Positions 1-8,338 of a stretch of DNA of 40,553 bases are shown here, piece after piece. Position 1 is the stretch's first letter. The number at the start of each line of letters is the position of its first letter. A program made the translations under genes and the position numbers. The notes beneath the pieces are model-generated. The model ran no database searches. It was not told where the DNA came from and saw nothing but the letters and a program-made list of their open reading frames with translations. The DNA comes from an uncultured Chromatium sp. (GTDB lineage: Bacteria > Pseudomonadota > Gammaproteobacteria > Chromatiales > Chromatiaceae): NCBI GenBank assembly GCA_903897335.1, contig CAIUAY010000112.1:1-40553 (forward strand), written 5' to 3'.

Positions 1-221
1 TGGGACAATGCTCCGACCGAGAGCGGGTTCAACCGCTTCAAGCACCAGCGGGTTTCGATGAGCACTTCGCCACGCGGGAAGCGATGACGACCATGACCTT
101 CGAGTACATCGAAGTGTTCGACAACCGCAAGCGTTTGCACGCCACTCTCGGCTACACCTCACCGGTTCCGTTCCTGAAAGACTGGATCCGCACTCAGCAG
201 GGAGAAAAACAGGTCGTATGA
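1..221 (+). pseudogene. IS3-family transposase OrfB, C-terminal remnant with frameshift
   Basis: The C-terminal part of an IS3-type DDE transposase (OrfB, rve integrase core) runs in from the left edge. Frame 1 reads WDNAPTESGFNRFKHQRV, the region around the catalytic glutamate, but reaches a stop at about base 85. The expected continuation, including FEYIEVFDNRKRLH and the LGYTSP signature, lies in another frame and ends at a TGA at 219-221. A single frameshift near bases 52-57 therefore breaks the gene. These motifs are typical of the C-terminus of IS3-group transposases. The 5' part lies outside the window, so only the frameshift seen here supports the pseudogene call. Confidence 0.85.
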
Positions 222-260
222 GCACACGCCCTTGGAAGACGAAAAACCGAGGGAACCTCA
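222..260 (+). mobile_element. Probable right end of the IS3 element
   Basis: The bases after the transposase stop, up to about 260, read on the minus strand as a segment starting TGAGGTTCCCTCGG. This resembles the TGA-starting terminal inverted repeats of IS3-family elements. The matching left end and any target-site duplication are outside the window, so the exact boundary is an inference. Confidence 0.35.
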
Positions 261-563
261 ACATTTTTGGCGGTCATGTCAAAAGTCGACCTACTTCCTC
301 TGCCCAGAACTTTCAAAATTCGCTCTGAGACCAGTATGTCTTGCTTTTCTCGCGCCTGAACGCCATGATCAGAAAGTCGCATCAGGGCTCGTCTCACGCG
401 CTTAAGCGTCCAGAGATGCTCACTTCCAGAGACGCCCGTTCTCTGCGATGTCGCAGCGACACGATCAATCTGGGCGCTTCCGCCCTTCCGTTCATCCCAC
501 TCAGCTTTGTCAGAACGCGACCAGAATCGCGGCGTTTGTCTGAGTCTTTGGAGAAAGTCAAGC
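261..563. other. Intergenic stretch, no gene supported
   Basis: About 300 bases between the IS3 remnant and the HPF-like gene. Open frames on both strands run through it, but none has a credible ribosome binding site or a recognisable family. The longest, on the minus strand, runs antisense through the start of the HPF-like gene and back into the IS end, so it is probably fortuitous. No promoter or terminator is clear. Confidence 0.5.
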
Positions 564-923
564 ATGCTCATGAAAATAGGCGGGGATACGCTCGCATTGG
601 ATGCTGATATCCGTCGTCAGATTGAAACCGAGGCTGAAAAATTTGCCGCCCGGTTCCCGGACAGTCAGGTTGATACCCAAGTCACCATACAGGAAGAATT
701 CGATCCATTGCACGGCCACCGCGTACGCTGTGAACTCAGCGCCAGGGTTGGCGCGGGACGCCAGGTCATCGTGCGTGACGCACGTAAAACGGCACAGGAG
801 GCCATTCTGGAAGTCTTTACCGCTGCCCGCCGCAATGTCCGCCGTTCACGCAGCCAAAGTCTTCCAAATATCATCCCGGCATCACGGTTACGCCCGCCGG
901 TGGCGCATGTCATCCCTCGCTGA
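564..923 (+). CDS. HPF/RaiA-like ribosome-associated protein
   Basis: A protein of about 119 residues whose first 95 or so follow the pattern of the HPF/RaiA (S30EA, sigma54-modulation) fold: a short beta strand (KIGGDTLAL), a helix (DADIRRQIETEAEKFAARF), strands containing the acidic IQEEFDPLHGH segment, and a final helix with conserved basic residues (VRDARKTAQEAILEVF). Family members bind the 30S decoding region and inactivate or protect ribosomes in stationary phase. The start at 564 (ATGCTCATGAAA) has a GGAG element about 10 bases upstream; the ATG at 570 is an alternative. The C-terminal tail is rich in Arg, Ser and Pro and is not part of the known fold. The acidic DP loop is unlike classical E. 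coli HPF, so this may be a divergent lineage-specific branch. Function is inferred from the fold pattern only. Confidence 0.65.
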   Translation: MLMKIGGDTLALDADIRRQIETEAEKFAARFPDSQVDTQVTIQEEFDPLHGHRVRCELSARVGAGRQVIVRDARKTAQEAILEVFTAARRNVRRSRSQSLPNIIPASRLRPPVAHVIPR

Positions 924-945
924 ACGTTCCGCTTGCTGCAAGACC

Positions 946-973
946 TTGACTGGCCGTGTTCAGACCCTATGTT
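946..973 (+). promoter_or_regulatory. Candidate sigma70 promoter upstream of the NDUFA9-like gene
   Basis: TTGACT at 946-951 and TATGTT at 968-973 are separated by 16 bases, an acceptable sigma70 spacing. They lie about 100 bases before the ATG at 1075. This is a pattern match only. Confidence 0.35.
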
Positions 974-1074
974 CCCAGATGACTGTATTCTAAAGAGAAG
1001 CGGTGCTGAATGGCATTCTGCGTCTGACGGAATCCGGCATTTGATCAATCCAGACAACGGTTCAGGAGTGCGTC

Positions 1075-2007
1075 ATGAAAGTTGCGGTCATCGGCGGTAG
1101 CGGTTTCGTTGGTCTCCATCTTGTGCGTCGTCTGATTGCTGACGGGCACGTTCCTCGGCTGTTGGTACGTCCGGGGAGCGATGGCAAGGTTGAATATCGT
1201 GAGATCTGCGAGATTGTTCACGGTGAGGTCGGGAATCGCGCCGGTCTTGCGCAGTGTCTCGATGGCTGCGATGCGGTGATCTATCTCATCGGCATTCTGC
1301 GTGAGTTTCCGGCTCAGGGCATCACCTTCGAAGCACTGCAATATCAGGGCGTGGTGGATACCATTGCCGCTGCGCAGAAGACAGGCGTGGAGCGCTTCCT
1401 GCTGATGAGCGCCAACGGCATCCGCGCCGACGGCACTGCCTACCAGCGCACCAAATATCATGCTGAACAGGCGCTCAAGTCGTCCGGTCTGCGCTGGACG
1501 ATCTTCCGCCCATCAGTGATCTTCGGTGATCCACAGGGGCGCATGGAATTCTGCTCACAGCTCAAAAAGGACATCATCGACAGCCCCATGCCCGCGCCAT
1601 TGTTCTTCAAGGGGCTGCTACCAGCGGGAGCTGGCGGTTTCGAGCTGGCACCGGTGAACGTGGGCGATGTCGCCGATGCCTTTGTGCTGGCATTGACTGA
1701 AGCGCGCACCGAATCTCAGACCTATAGCCTCTGCGGTCCACAGCGTTACTCCTGGAAGGCGATCCTCACTACTATTGCCGCTGCATCCGGCAAATCAAAA
1801 CCCATGATTCCTGCCCCGGCACTAGCAATTCAGCTCTTGGCCAGCGTCTTTGATCGCTACGCATGGTTTCCCATTTCCCGCGACCAGATCCAGATGCTCA
1901 TGGAAGGCAATGTCTGTCACGAAAACGACAGCTTTGCACGGCTGGGTCTGGTGCCCAAACCGTTCGGGATTGACCAGTTAGGCTATCTGGGCACAACAGA
2001 TAACTGA
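1075..2007 (+). CDS. Complex I NDUFA9-type atypical short-chain dehydrogenase
   Basis: A 310-residue NAD(P)-binding protein of the atypical extended SDR group, close to bacterial proteins named complex I NDUFA9 subunit family. The glycine-rich nucleotide motif GGSGFVG is at residues 7-13. A YxxxK pair (Tyr123, Lys127) is in the usual place, followed by the FRPSVIFGDP segment common in NDUFA9-like and NmrA-like proteins. In mitochondria NDUFA9 is an accessory subunit of NADH:quinone oxidoreductase. The bacterial proteins are stand-alone, and their substrate is generally unknown. The ATG at 1075 has an AGGAG about 9 bases upstream. The gene is convergent with the mrp operon, with only 7 bases between the two stops. 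A sugar-nucleotide or quinone-related oxidoreductase role is possible but not shown here. Confidence 0.85.
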   Translation: MKVAVIGGSGFVGLHLVRRLIADGHVPRLLVRPGSDGKVEYREICEIVHGEVGNRAGLAQCLDGCDAVIYLIGILREFPAQGITFEALQYQGVVDTIAAAQKTGVERFLLMSANGIRADGTAYQRTKYHAEQALKSSGLRWTIFRPSVIFGDPQGRMEFCSQLKKDIIDSPMPAPLFFKGLLPAGAGGFELAPVNVGDVADAFVLALTEARTESQTYSLCGPQRYSWKAILTTIAAASGKSKPMIPAPALAIQLLASVFDRYAWFPISRDQIQMLMEGNVCHENDSFARLGLVPKPFGIDQLGYLGTTDN

Positions 2008-2014
2008 CAACTGT

Positions 2015-2350
2015 CTACTTCTCAGTCTCAGCCGTATTGATCAGCGGTGGCAGCGGTGCCCGCGATCTGAGCTGTCTGTGCAGTGCAGCCTTGGAAAGCA
2101 GGTGGGCACTGACCGGGGCGGTGATGAAGAGAAAGAGCGTGATGAGAATCTCATGAACGCTGATGCCATTGCCCTGGAGGCTGAAATGGATCATGGATGC
2201 AATCAGCAGACTGCCAACGCCGAGCGTGGTGGCCTTGGTTGGGCCGTGCAGACGGGTGTAAAAATCATCCAGCCGCACCAAGCCGAGCGAGCCGATGAAG
2301 ATGAAGACCGCACCGGTCAGAATCAGCAGGGATAGTAGGATGTCCAGCAT
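2015..2350 (-). CDS. mnhG: Mrp-type Na+/H+ antiporter subunit G
   Basis: A 111-residue membrane protein with three predicted membrane segments. It matches the MnhG/PhaG family: an N-terminal hydrophobic helix, then GSLGLVRLDDFYTRLHGPTKATTLG, which is the family signature, and a conserved FLFITAPVSAHLL helix. It is the last subunit of the multi-subunit cation/proton antiporter complex in the inner membrane. It begins 11 bases after the subunit F stop and closes the minus-strand operon. There is no obvious terminator before the convergent gene at 2007. Confidence 0.93.
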   Translation of the reverse strand: MLDILLSLLILTGAVFIFIGSLGLVRLDDFYTRLHGPTKATTLGVGSLLIASMIHFSLQGNGISVHEILITLFLFITAPVSAHLLSKAALHRQLRSRAPLPPLINTAETEK

Positions 2351-2361
2351 GGCGTCAGACC

Positions 2362-2631
2362 TTATTCAATGATGTCGCCGCGCAGCAGAAACTTGCAGAG
2401 CGCGACCGTTCCCACGAAACCCAGCAGTGCAATCAGCAGTGCCGCCTCGAAATAGAGTGCTGAATTCAGATGGATGCCAAATAGCACCAAGAGGGCGATG
2501 ACGTTCACAGAAAGCGTGTCGAGTGCCAGGATGCGATCCGGTGGCGAAGGCCCGCGCACCAGTCGCCAGAGGGTCAGCACCGCAGCGGCTGACACCAAGG
2601 CCAGCGCGATCATCAGGGCAAAATTCAGCAT
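2362..2631 (-). CDS. mnhF: Mrp-type Na+/H+ antiporter subunit F
   Basis: An 89-residue protein with three hydrophobic segments and the MnhF/PhaF hallmark RGPSPPDRILALDTL in the first cytoplasmic loop. It is a small structural subunit of the Mrp antiporter. The start overlaps the end of subunit E by 7 bases, which indicates translational coupling, and subunit G follows after 11 bases. Length is normal for the family. Confidence 0.93.
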   Translation of the reverse strand: MLNFALMIALALVSAAAVLTLWRLVRGPSPPDRILALDTLSVNVIALLVLFGIHLNSALYFEAALLIALLGFVGTVALCKFLLRGDIIE

Positions 2632-3113
2632 GGTTCAAAGACCTTTAGCAGTGGTATTTCATAGCGGCGTTTGAGGGTGGCGACCAGTGCATCCGGGTTG
2701 CGGACATGGAGACCGTGTACCACCAGACTGCGCCGGTCAGGACTCAGCCAGGATGAGACGGTGCCAGGGGTCAGCGAAACGGCACCGGCGAACGCACTGA
2801 TTCCCAGATCCGAGCGCAGATCAAGAGGCACCACCACGAATGCCGGGGTGAGCTGTCGCGGCTCGCGCAGAATGAGCCAGGCAACGTTCAGATTGGCGAT
2901 CAGGATGTCATGGAACAGCAGCGCCACGAAACGCAGCAGAACCAGCGGTGCATGGATGTGGATGCGATCCGGCGAGAAACGCTGGGTGAATCGTGGAATC
3001 AGCCATCCCAGCAGGACACCCAGCAGCACCTGTCCGGGTGCCAGACTGTTGGCGAGGAGCAGCCAGACCAGCGCAAGGCTCAGGGTCAGGACTGGATGTG
3101 GCAAACGTGTCAT
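2625..3113 (-). CDS. mnhE: Mrp-type Na+/H+ antiporter subunit E
   Basis: A 162-residue MnhE/PhaE subunit. It has two N-terminal hydrophobic helices (LTLSLALVWLLLANS and the following GQVLLGVLLGWLIP) and a soluble C-terminal domain with the conserved LTPGTVSSWLSPDRRSLVVH segment seen in this family. It belongs to the membrane antiporter complex. Its ATG overlaps the subunit D stop by 4 bases, and its own stop overlaps the subunit F start by 7 bases. Confidence 0.92.
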   Translation of the reverse strand: MTRLPHPVLTLSLALVWLLLANSLAPGQVLLGVLLGWLIPRFTQRFSPDRIHIHAPLVLLRFVALLFHDILIANLNVAWLILREPRQLTPAFVVVPLDLRSDLGISAFAGAVSLTPGTVSSWLSPDRRSLVVHGLHVRNPDALVATLKRRYEIPLLKVFEPC

Positions 3114-4621
3114 CGGTTTTCAGCCTCAACTGTCGCACCAAGCACGGCCTGGACATACGCCTGTGGCCGCAGTAACTGATTAGCGGCGGCCTTGGTGAGA
3201 GCGAGGATGGGAGCCGCCCAGATGGTCATGGCCAGACAGAGTGTCAGCAGTCCAATGACTGGCGTCAATTCACCAATGCCCGCCGCTGCCGCGTCAGAGA
3301 TTCCTTCGGTACGCCAGAACAGCAGACTGCCGGAGCGGGTGAGCGCGATCAGTGTCAGTAATCCCGAGATCAGGACAATGCCCATCACCCACGGCCACAG
3401 TGGATTGACGAACGCGGCGCGTAGCACCAGGAATTTTCCGAGAAAACCGGAGAATGGCGGAAGTCCGGCGACCAGCATCGCCGTGATGAAGAACAGCCTG
3501 CCAATCAAACCGGAGCGGGGAATCAGCACGCCTGAAACCAGCCGATCCAGAGACGCGCCACGCCTGCTGGCAATGGTTTCAGACAGCAGGAACAAGGCCG
3601 CCGTGGCAAAGGTGGCATGGGCGAGATAATAGAGTCCGGCGCTGATCGCGTCCGGCGTTCCGAGCCCGAAGGCGGCCAGCAGCAGTCCCACTGACACCAC
3701 CACCAGATAGGCCGCCTGATGGCGCAGTTCGCTGGCCGACAGCACCCCGAACGCACCGATGATCAGTGTCGCCAGCGCCAGTGGCAGCAACCAGTTGGCG
3801 TAGAGATTCGCCATCGCTCCAGCATCCTCCCCAAAGATCAGAGTTCCGATCCGCAGCAGACAGTAGGCACCGACCTTGGTCATGATGGCGAAGAGCGCGG
3901 CGACTGGCGCGGCAGCGGCTGAATAGGCAGACGGCAGCCAGAGATGCAGCGGCATCAAGGCGGCCTTAAGTGCAAAGACACCAAACAGCAACAGCCCGGC
4001 AGTCCGTGCCAGCCCGAGGTTTTCGGGCGGCGTGGCAGCTATTTTTACCGATAGATCAGCCATGTTCAGCGTTCCCAGCGTGCCATAGATCAGCCCTGCC
4101 GCGAACAGAAAGAGTGTCGAGCCAAGTAGATTCAGCGCGACGACATGCAGTCCAGCGCGGGTACGCCTTGCCCCGCCGCCATGCAGCAGGAGTCCGTAGG
4201 ATGCCAGCAGCAAAATCTCAAAGAAGACGAACAGGTTGAAGAGATCGCCGGTCAGAAAGGCACCATTGAGACCAAACATTTGGAGCTGAAAGAGCAGGTG
4301 AAAGTGGCGTCCATCCTGATCGCTACCACGCATGGCAGACAGCAGCGCAAACAGTGCGAGGATAGCAGTGATCAGCAGCATCCAGACGGCCAGACGATCC
4401 GCGACCAGCACGATGCCAGAGGGCGCAGGCCAGTTGCCGAGTGCGTAGACCAGAATCTCGTGGTCGCTGACGAGCAGGATGACCGCGAACAGGATCTGCG
4501 CGACAACAGCGGTCAGGTTCAGTTGGCGCTGAATCCTGAATGATACGGTATCACGCAACAGCAGGAGCAGCGTCCCTGTCAGCAGCGGCAGCAACAGCGG
4601 GGCGATGACCAGTTGGTTCAC
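3110..4621 (-). CDS. mnhD: Mrp-type Na+/H+ antiporter subunit D
   Basis: A 503-residue polytopic protein homologous to the proton-pumping antiporter-like subunits of complex I (NuoM/NuoN type). It carries the Proton_antipo_M core with about 14 hydrophobic helices. Conserved features include the FFEILLLASYGLLLHGG segment and the lysine-containing ALKAALMPLHLWLPSAYSAAAAPVAAL helix pair. MrpD is one of the two ion-translocating subunits. The start is a GTG that overlaps the subunit C TGA by 4 bases. The downstream gene also overlaps by 4 bases, so C, D and E are tightly coupled. Confidence 0.94.
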   Translation of the reverse strand: MNQLVIAPLLLPLLTGTLLLLLRDTVSFRIQRQLNLTAVVAQILFAVILLVSDHEILVYALGNWPAPSGIVLVADRLAVWMLLITAILALFALLSAMRGSDQDGRHFHLLFQLQMFGLNGAFLTGDLFNLFVFFEILLLASYGLLLHGGGARRTRAGLHVVALNLLGSTLFLFAAGLIYGTLGTLNMADLSVKIAATPPENLGLARTAGLLLFGVFALKAALMPLHLWLPSAYSAAAAPVAALFAIMTKVGAYCLLRIGTLIFGEDAGAMANLYANWLLPLALATLIIGAFGVLSASELRHQAAYLVVVSVGLLLAAFGLGTPDAISAGLYYLAHATFATAALFLLSETIASRRGASLDRLVSGVLIPRSGLIGRLFFITAMLVAGLPPFSGFLGKFLVLRAAFVNPLWPWVMGIVLISGLLTLIALTRSGSLLFWRTEGISDAAAAGIGELTPVIGLLTLCLAMTIWAAPILALTKAAANQLLRPQAYVQAVLGATVEAENR

Positions 4622-4959
4622 GACCGCTCCCCGGTGTCCGAACGACCATCCACATGGTCGTTACCCAGTTCGGCACGCGCCTTGAGTGCCAAGATGATGA
4701 GAAAGGCAGTCATGGCGAAGCCGATGACAATGGCCGTGAGCACCAGCGCCTGAGGCAGTGGATCGGCATAACCGCTGGCCTGATCAGTGATGATTGGTGG
4801 CTTCCCGATTACCAGCCGTCCGCTGGCAAAGAGAAAAAGATTCACGGCATAGGACAGGAAGATCAGCCCCAGCACCAGTTCAAAGGTGCGACTACGCAGG
4901 ATCAGATAGACGCCGCAGGCGGTCAGGATGCCGACGGTCAGACTCACCAGTGCGTCCAT
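4618..4959 (-). CDS. mnhC: Mrp-type Na+/H+ antiporter subunit C
   Basis: A 113-residue NuoK-like subunit with three membrane helices: VGILTACGVYLILRS, then ELVLGLIFLSYAVNLFLF, then a long third helix containing DPLPQALVLTAIVIGFA, the recognised MnhC/MrpC motif. It lies 14 bases after the fused A-B subunit stop, and its own stop overlaps the start of subunit D. Homology to NuoK suggests it helps form the proton channel part of the complex. Confidence 0.94.
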   Translation of the reverse strand: MDALVSLTVGILTACGVYLILRSRTFELVLGLIFLSYAVNLFLFASGRLVIGKPPIITDQASGYADPLPQALVLTAIVIGFAMTAFLIILALKARAELGNDHVDGRSDTGERS

Positions 4960-4973
4960 TCAGCGTGACTCCA

Positions 4974-7742
4974 TCAGGTTTGAGATATCGCTGATCCAGT
5001 CCGGCCAAGCTGGATCAGGATCAGTAGGGTTGCACCCACGACGGTCAGATAAACGCCCAGGTCGAAGAGCATCGCGGAGGCAAGTTCAAGGTCGCCGATC
5101 ACGGGTAGATGGACATGCACGAACGTGGATGTCAGAAATGGATCGCCCAAAATCATGCTCGCCAGTCCGGTCAGCAAGCCGGCCAGCAGACCGGCACCGA
5201 TGACCAGGTGCAGGTTGACCGGGAACCGGCTGTGCGTCCATGCCACGCCATTGCCCAGATATTGCATAATCAGGCCAATGGCGGTAATCAGTCCGGCAAT
5301 GAAACCACCGCCCGGCAGGTGATGGCCGCGCAGCAGGATAAAGACCGCGATCAGCAGCACGAACGGCAGCAGCAAGCGCGTCAGGGTGGCCAGAATCATG
5401 GGGTGCCTATCCCAATTCCAGCGTCGGCCATCCGCATCCTGCGCTAAACCTTGCAGACGCAGATCACGGAGCATGGCATCAATTCCAAGCGCGGCCAGTG
5501 CCAGAACCGTGATCTCACCGAGTGTGTCAAAGCCGCGAAAATCGACCAGGATCACGTTGACCGCATTGGCGCCGCCGCCACCGGGAACGCTGTTAGCGAG
5601 AAAATACGCCGAGATGCTCGCAAAGGGTCGCGTTAGCATCGCCCAAGTCAGTGCCGCCGTGCCAGCACCCGCCAGGATGGCGACCAGCAAATCGCGGCGG
5701 ATGGATTCGACCGGACTGCGCGGTGTCAGAAAATGGAGTGCCAGCAGTAGCAGGATGATCGTCACCACTTCAACCGCAAGCTGAGTCAGCGCCAGATCTG
5801 GCGCCGAAAACTGGACGAACAGCAGCGCGATCAGCAGACCCGGCACGCCCATGATGATCAGTGCCGTCAGACGCTGGCGGTGCATGGCCAGAATCGCGAT
5901 GGCGACAGTTAGCATCCCCAGAGCGACGAGGACAATGACGACATTGGCCGCAAGCGGTGTGCGGGTGCCAGTCAGTGGCGAACCGATGAAACCCAATGTT
6001 CCCAGTGTCAGCGCGGACAGGATCAGAATCAGCAGCATTCGCTGCAACGATCCGCTGTCCAGATGTCGGGTGATCTCAGCGGCGAGTTCCTGCATGCGTG
6101 TCAGCGTCCAGTTGTAGAACCGGCGTGCATCCAGCCAACCTTCCCAGCGAGCGGCTCGCGCAAAGAGCGGCTTCCGAGCCGCATAGACGATCAGTCCGCC
6201 AGCGAGTGCGGTCAGACTCATCAGAAACGGCAGATTGACGCCATGCCAGATTGCAAGAGTGTGAACCGGAGGCGTGATCTGGAGTACTGCCGCGACCGCC
6301 ACTGTCAGAATGGGTTCGACCGTGAACGTCGGCGCAATGCCTACCAGCAGACAGATCACCACCAGCACTCCGACGGGAACCAGCATCCAGAACGGCGGTT
6401 CATGCGGTGTGCGCGGAAGGTCGATTGGGTCGCCATTGAAAAAGACATCGTGGATGAATCGCAGCGAATAGGCGACAGCCAGGATGCTGGCAATCACCAC
6501 GGCCAGCGGCAGCAGCCAACCCCAGGCGTGTTCGGTGAAAAAGGTTGCGGTCTCGGCAAAAAACATCTCCTTGGACAGAAAGCCATTGAAGAGCGGGACA
6601 CCGGCAATGGATGCCGCAGCAACCATCGCCAGGGTGGCGGTATAGGGCATCACGTTCCACAGTCCATTGATACGGCGCATGTCGCGGGTTCCGCACTCGT
6701 GATCAATGATCCCCGCCGCCATGAACAGCGACGCCTTGAAGGTGGCGTGATTGATGATATGAAAGACTCCGGCCATGGCAGCCAGCGGCGTGCCGATCCC
6801 GAACAGGAGCGTGATCAGCCCCAGATGACTGATCGTGGAATAGGCGAGGAGTCCCTTGAGATCATGCTTGTAGAGTGCGAACCAGGCGCCGGTTAGCAAG
6901 GTTGTTAGCCCCACGCCACCAACCAGCCAGAACCAGACCGAGGTTCCCGACAACACGGGAAACAGACGCGCCAGCAGGAAGACGCCGACCTTGACCAGCG
7001 TAGCCGAATGCAGATAGGCCGACACTGGCGTGGGCGCGGCCATCGCATGTGGCAGCCAGAAATGCCAGGGAAACTGCGCCGATTTAGTGAAGGCTCCGAG
7101 CAGAATCAGGAGCAGCATTGGGAGATAGAGCGGATGGGCGCGAATCAGGTCGCCTGCCGCCAGGATTACCGACAGCTCATCACTCCCCGCCATCTCGCCC
7201 AGCAGCAGAAAGCCCCCGAGCAGCGCTAGTCCACCCATTCCGGTGATGGTGAGCGCCATGCGGGCACCCTGACGAGCGTCCTGACGCTCGCGCCAGAAAC
7301 CGATCAGCAGGAACGATGACAGACTGGTTAGTTCCCAAAACATCAGCAGCAGAATCAGATTCTCCGACAGCACGATGCCCAGCATCGCGCCCATGAAGAT
7401 CAGCAAATAGACATAGAGTCGGCTCAAACTGTCCCGTTTGGAGAGATAATAACGGGCATAGAGGATGACCAGCAGACCAATCCCGAGGATCATCAGTGCA
7501 AACAGGAGTCCCAGCCCGTCCAGCCGCAAAGCCAGATCCAGTCCGCTGTCTGGAATCCACGACCAGCGCTGCACGATGGTCTCGCCGAGGAACGCTGCCC
7601 GCACTGATGGAATCAGACAGATCAGCGCCGCGAGCGTCACGCCTCCGGCTGTCCACGCGGATGCTGTTCGCCCAAAGCGCGACATCCAGGCGGTGAGGGC
7701 TGCACCCAGAACAGGGATGAGTACGACGAAGAGCAGGTTCAT
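4974..7742 (-). CDS. mnhA: Mrp/Pha-type Na+/H+ antiporter fused subunits A and B
   Basis: A 922-residue membrane protein that begins the operon. The N-terminal 500 or so residues are NuoL-like (Proton_antipo_N and M regions with [20 protein letters not shown] and the [24 protein letters not shown] channel segment). A middle part with [13 protein letters not shown]-like and [12 protein letters not shown] motifs corresponds to the MbhD/MbhE-like tail of MrpA. The last 140 or so residues form a complete MnhB domain with the diagnostic [10 protein letters not shown] motif. A-B fusion is typical of the PhaAB type in proteobacteria, which explains the absence of a separate mnhB. The ATG has GGAG 7 bases upstream. 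The operon exports Na+ or K+ in exchange for protons. The upstream region contains an IS200/IS605 relic. Confidence 0.95.
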   Translation of the reverse strand: MNLLFVVLIPVLGAALTAWMSRFGRTASAWTAGGVTLAALICLIPSVRAAFLGETIVQRWSWIPDSGLDLALRLDGLGLLFALMILGIGLLVILYARYYLSKRDSLSRLYVYLLIFMGAMLGIVLSENLILLLMFWELTSLSSFLLIGFWRERQDARQGARMALTITGMGGLALLGGFLLLGEMAGSDELSVILAAGDLIRAHPLYLPMLLLILLGAFTKSAQFPWHFWLPHAMAAPTPVSAYLHSATLVKVGVFLLARLFPVLSGTSVWFWLVGGVGLTTLLTGAWFALYKHDLKGLLAYSTISHLGLITLLFGIGTPLAAMAGVFHIINHATFKASLFMAAGIIDHECGTRDMRRINGLWNVMPYTATLAMVAAASIAGVPLFNGFLSKEMFFAETATFFTEHAWGWLLPLAVVIASILAVAYSLRFIHDVFFNGDPIDLPRTPHEPPFWMLVPVGVLVVICLLVGIAPTFTVEPILTVAVAAVLQITPPVHTLAIWHGVNLPFLMSLTALAGGLIVYAARKPLFARAARWEGWLDARRFYNWTLTRMQELAAEITRHLDSGSLQRMLLILILSALTLGTLGFIGSPLTGTRTPLAANVVIVLVALGMLTVAIAILAMHRQRLTALIIMGVPGLLIALLFVQFSAPDLALTQLAVEVVTIILLLLALHFLTPRSPVESIRRDLLVAILAGAGTAALTWAMLTRPFASISAYFLANSVPGGGGANAVNVILVDFRGFDTLGEITVLALAALGIDAMLRDLRLQGLAQDADGRRWNWDRHPMILATLTRLLLPFVLLIAVFILLRGHHLPGGGFIAGLITAIGLIMQYLGNGVAWTHSRFPVNLHLVIGAGLLAGLLTGLASMILGDPFLTSTFVHVHLPVIGDLELASAMLFDLGVYLTVVGATLLILIQLGRTGSAISQT

Positions 7743-7758
7743 CCAGATTCTCCACGAG

Positions 7759-7787
7759 AACCCCCGGATTTCAGGCTGGGGGATGGA
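7759..7787. repeat. Hairpin repeat, decayed copy A (IS200/IS605 end-like)
   Basis: The segment has CCCCCGG at 7761-7767 and CTGGGGG at 7776-7782, forming a seven-pair stem with one G-T wobble. The flanking bases AA before and ATGG after match those of the perfect hairpin at 8175-8193. It sits 17 bases upstream of the mrp start codon and so falls in that operon's 5' leader or promoter area. Confidence 0.55.
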
Positions 7788-7867
7788 TAGGCGCAGGCGT
7801 TCTACCCGCCGCGCTGCCCATCAGCGTTGATGCAGCCACGTCTCGCAACATGACCCGCTCCAAACGC

Positions 7868-8110
7868 GACAGGTGGAACCGTTTGTCGTGCGATCCGCCA
7901 CCTTTTTGATGGTAAGTGGTGGAGTTCATCAAGGGGAGGAGCGCCATGCATATTACGCAAATCTCAATGGTGAGCAGAAGCGCAATTTCACGAGCCAGCA
8001 TTTATGGGCGCGAGGGTATTTTGTTTCCACGGTATGAATCCGTGATCCGCCAGTCTCGCCATCAGTGGCGGTAAGATCAACGCTTGGAGCAACTCAACTT
8101 CTGGGGTTGA
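7868..8110 (+). pseudogene. IS200/IS605 TnpA (Y1 HUH transposase) remnant
   Basis: The C-terminal half of a TnpA-type transposase can be read in pieces across frames. One piece reads VVEFIKGRSAMHIT, a second NGEQKRNFTSQHLWARGYFVSTV in another frame, and a third ESVIRQSRHQWR, then after a stop DQRLEQLNFWG, ending at the TGA at 8108-8110. This order matches the typical IKGKSA, HLWARGYFVSTVG, VIRxYI and RLEQL succession of IS200/IS605 TnpA. Upstream of VVEF two stop codons interrupt the segment following a PP pair. The N-terminal half with the HUH histidines is gone. The gene is clearly inactive, with at least two frameshifts and several in-frame stops. Confidence 0.75.
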
Positions 8111-8174
8111 TTTGCCATCACAGTGGATCTGCGTTAACGACCCTTTACCGCTTTGAACGGCTCACGAATTCAAA

Positions 8175-8193
8175 CCCCCGGCTCTGCCGGGGG
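8175..8193. repeat. Perfect hairpin, probable right-end structure of the IS200/IS605 relic
   Basis: CCCCCGGC at 8175-8182 and GCCGGGGG at 8186-8193 form a perfect eight-pair stem with a TCT loop. It lies 64 bases after the TnpA relic stop, where IS200/IS605 elements carry their subterminal right-end hairpin, recognised as single-stranded DNA by TnpA. The flanking AA and ATGG match the decayed hairpin at 7761-7782. Confidence 0.6.
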
Positions 8194-8338
8194 ATGGTTA
8201 CTAAAGCGCATTGTGATGGATGCTGCTCGTGCACGCAGAGGGTTGAATTGAATTCAGAACCCATAAACGTTGCAATTGAGTCAGGCATCGTTGCGATGGC
8301 GTCTCATCCAAAAGCAATGTGCCTAAATCCAAAACTAA
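8194..8338. other. AT-richer spacer without a gene
   Basis: About 145 bases between the IS relic hairpin and the 3' end of the small secreted-protein gene. Composition is AT-richer than the chromosome average, like the neighbouring small gene. No open frame or terminator is convincing. Confidence 0.4.

Noticed and set aside
194-571. A 125-codon minus-strand open frame between the IS3 remnant and the HPF-like gene
   Set aside because: No ribosome site or recognisable family; it overlaps the HPF-like start and continues into the IS end, so it is probably fortuitous.
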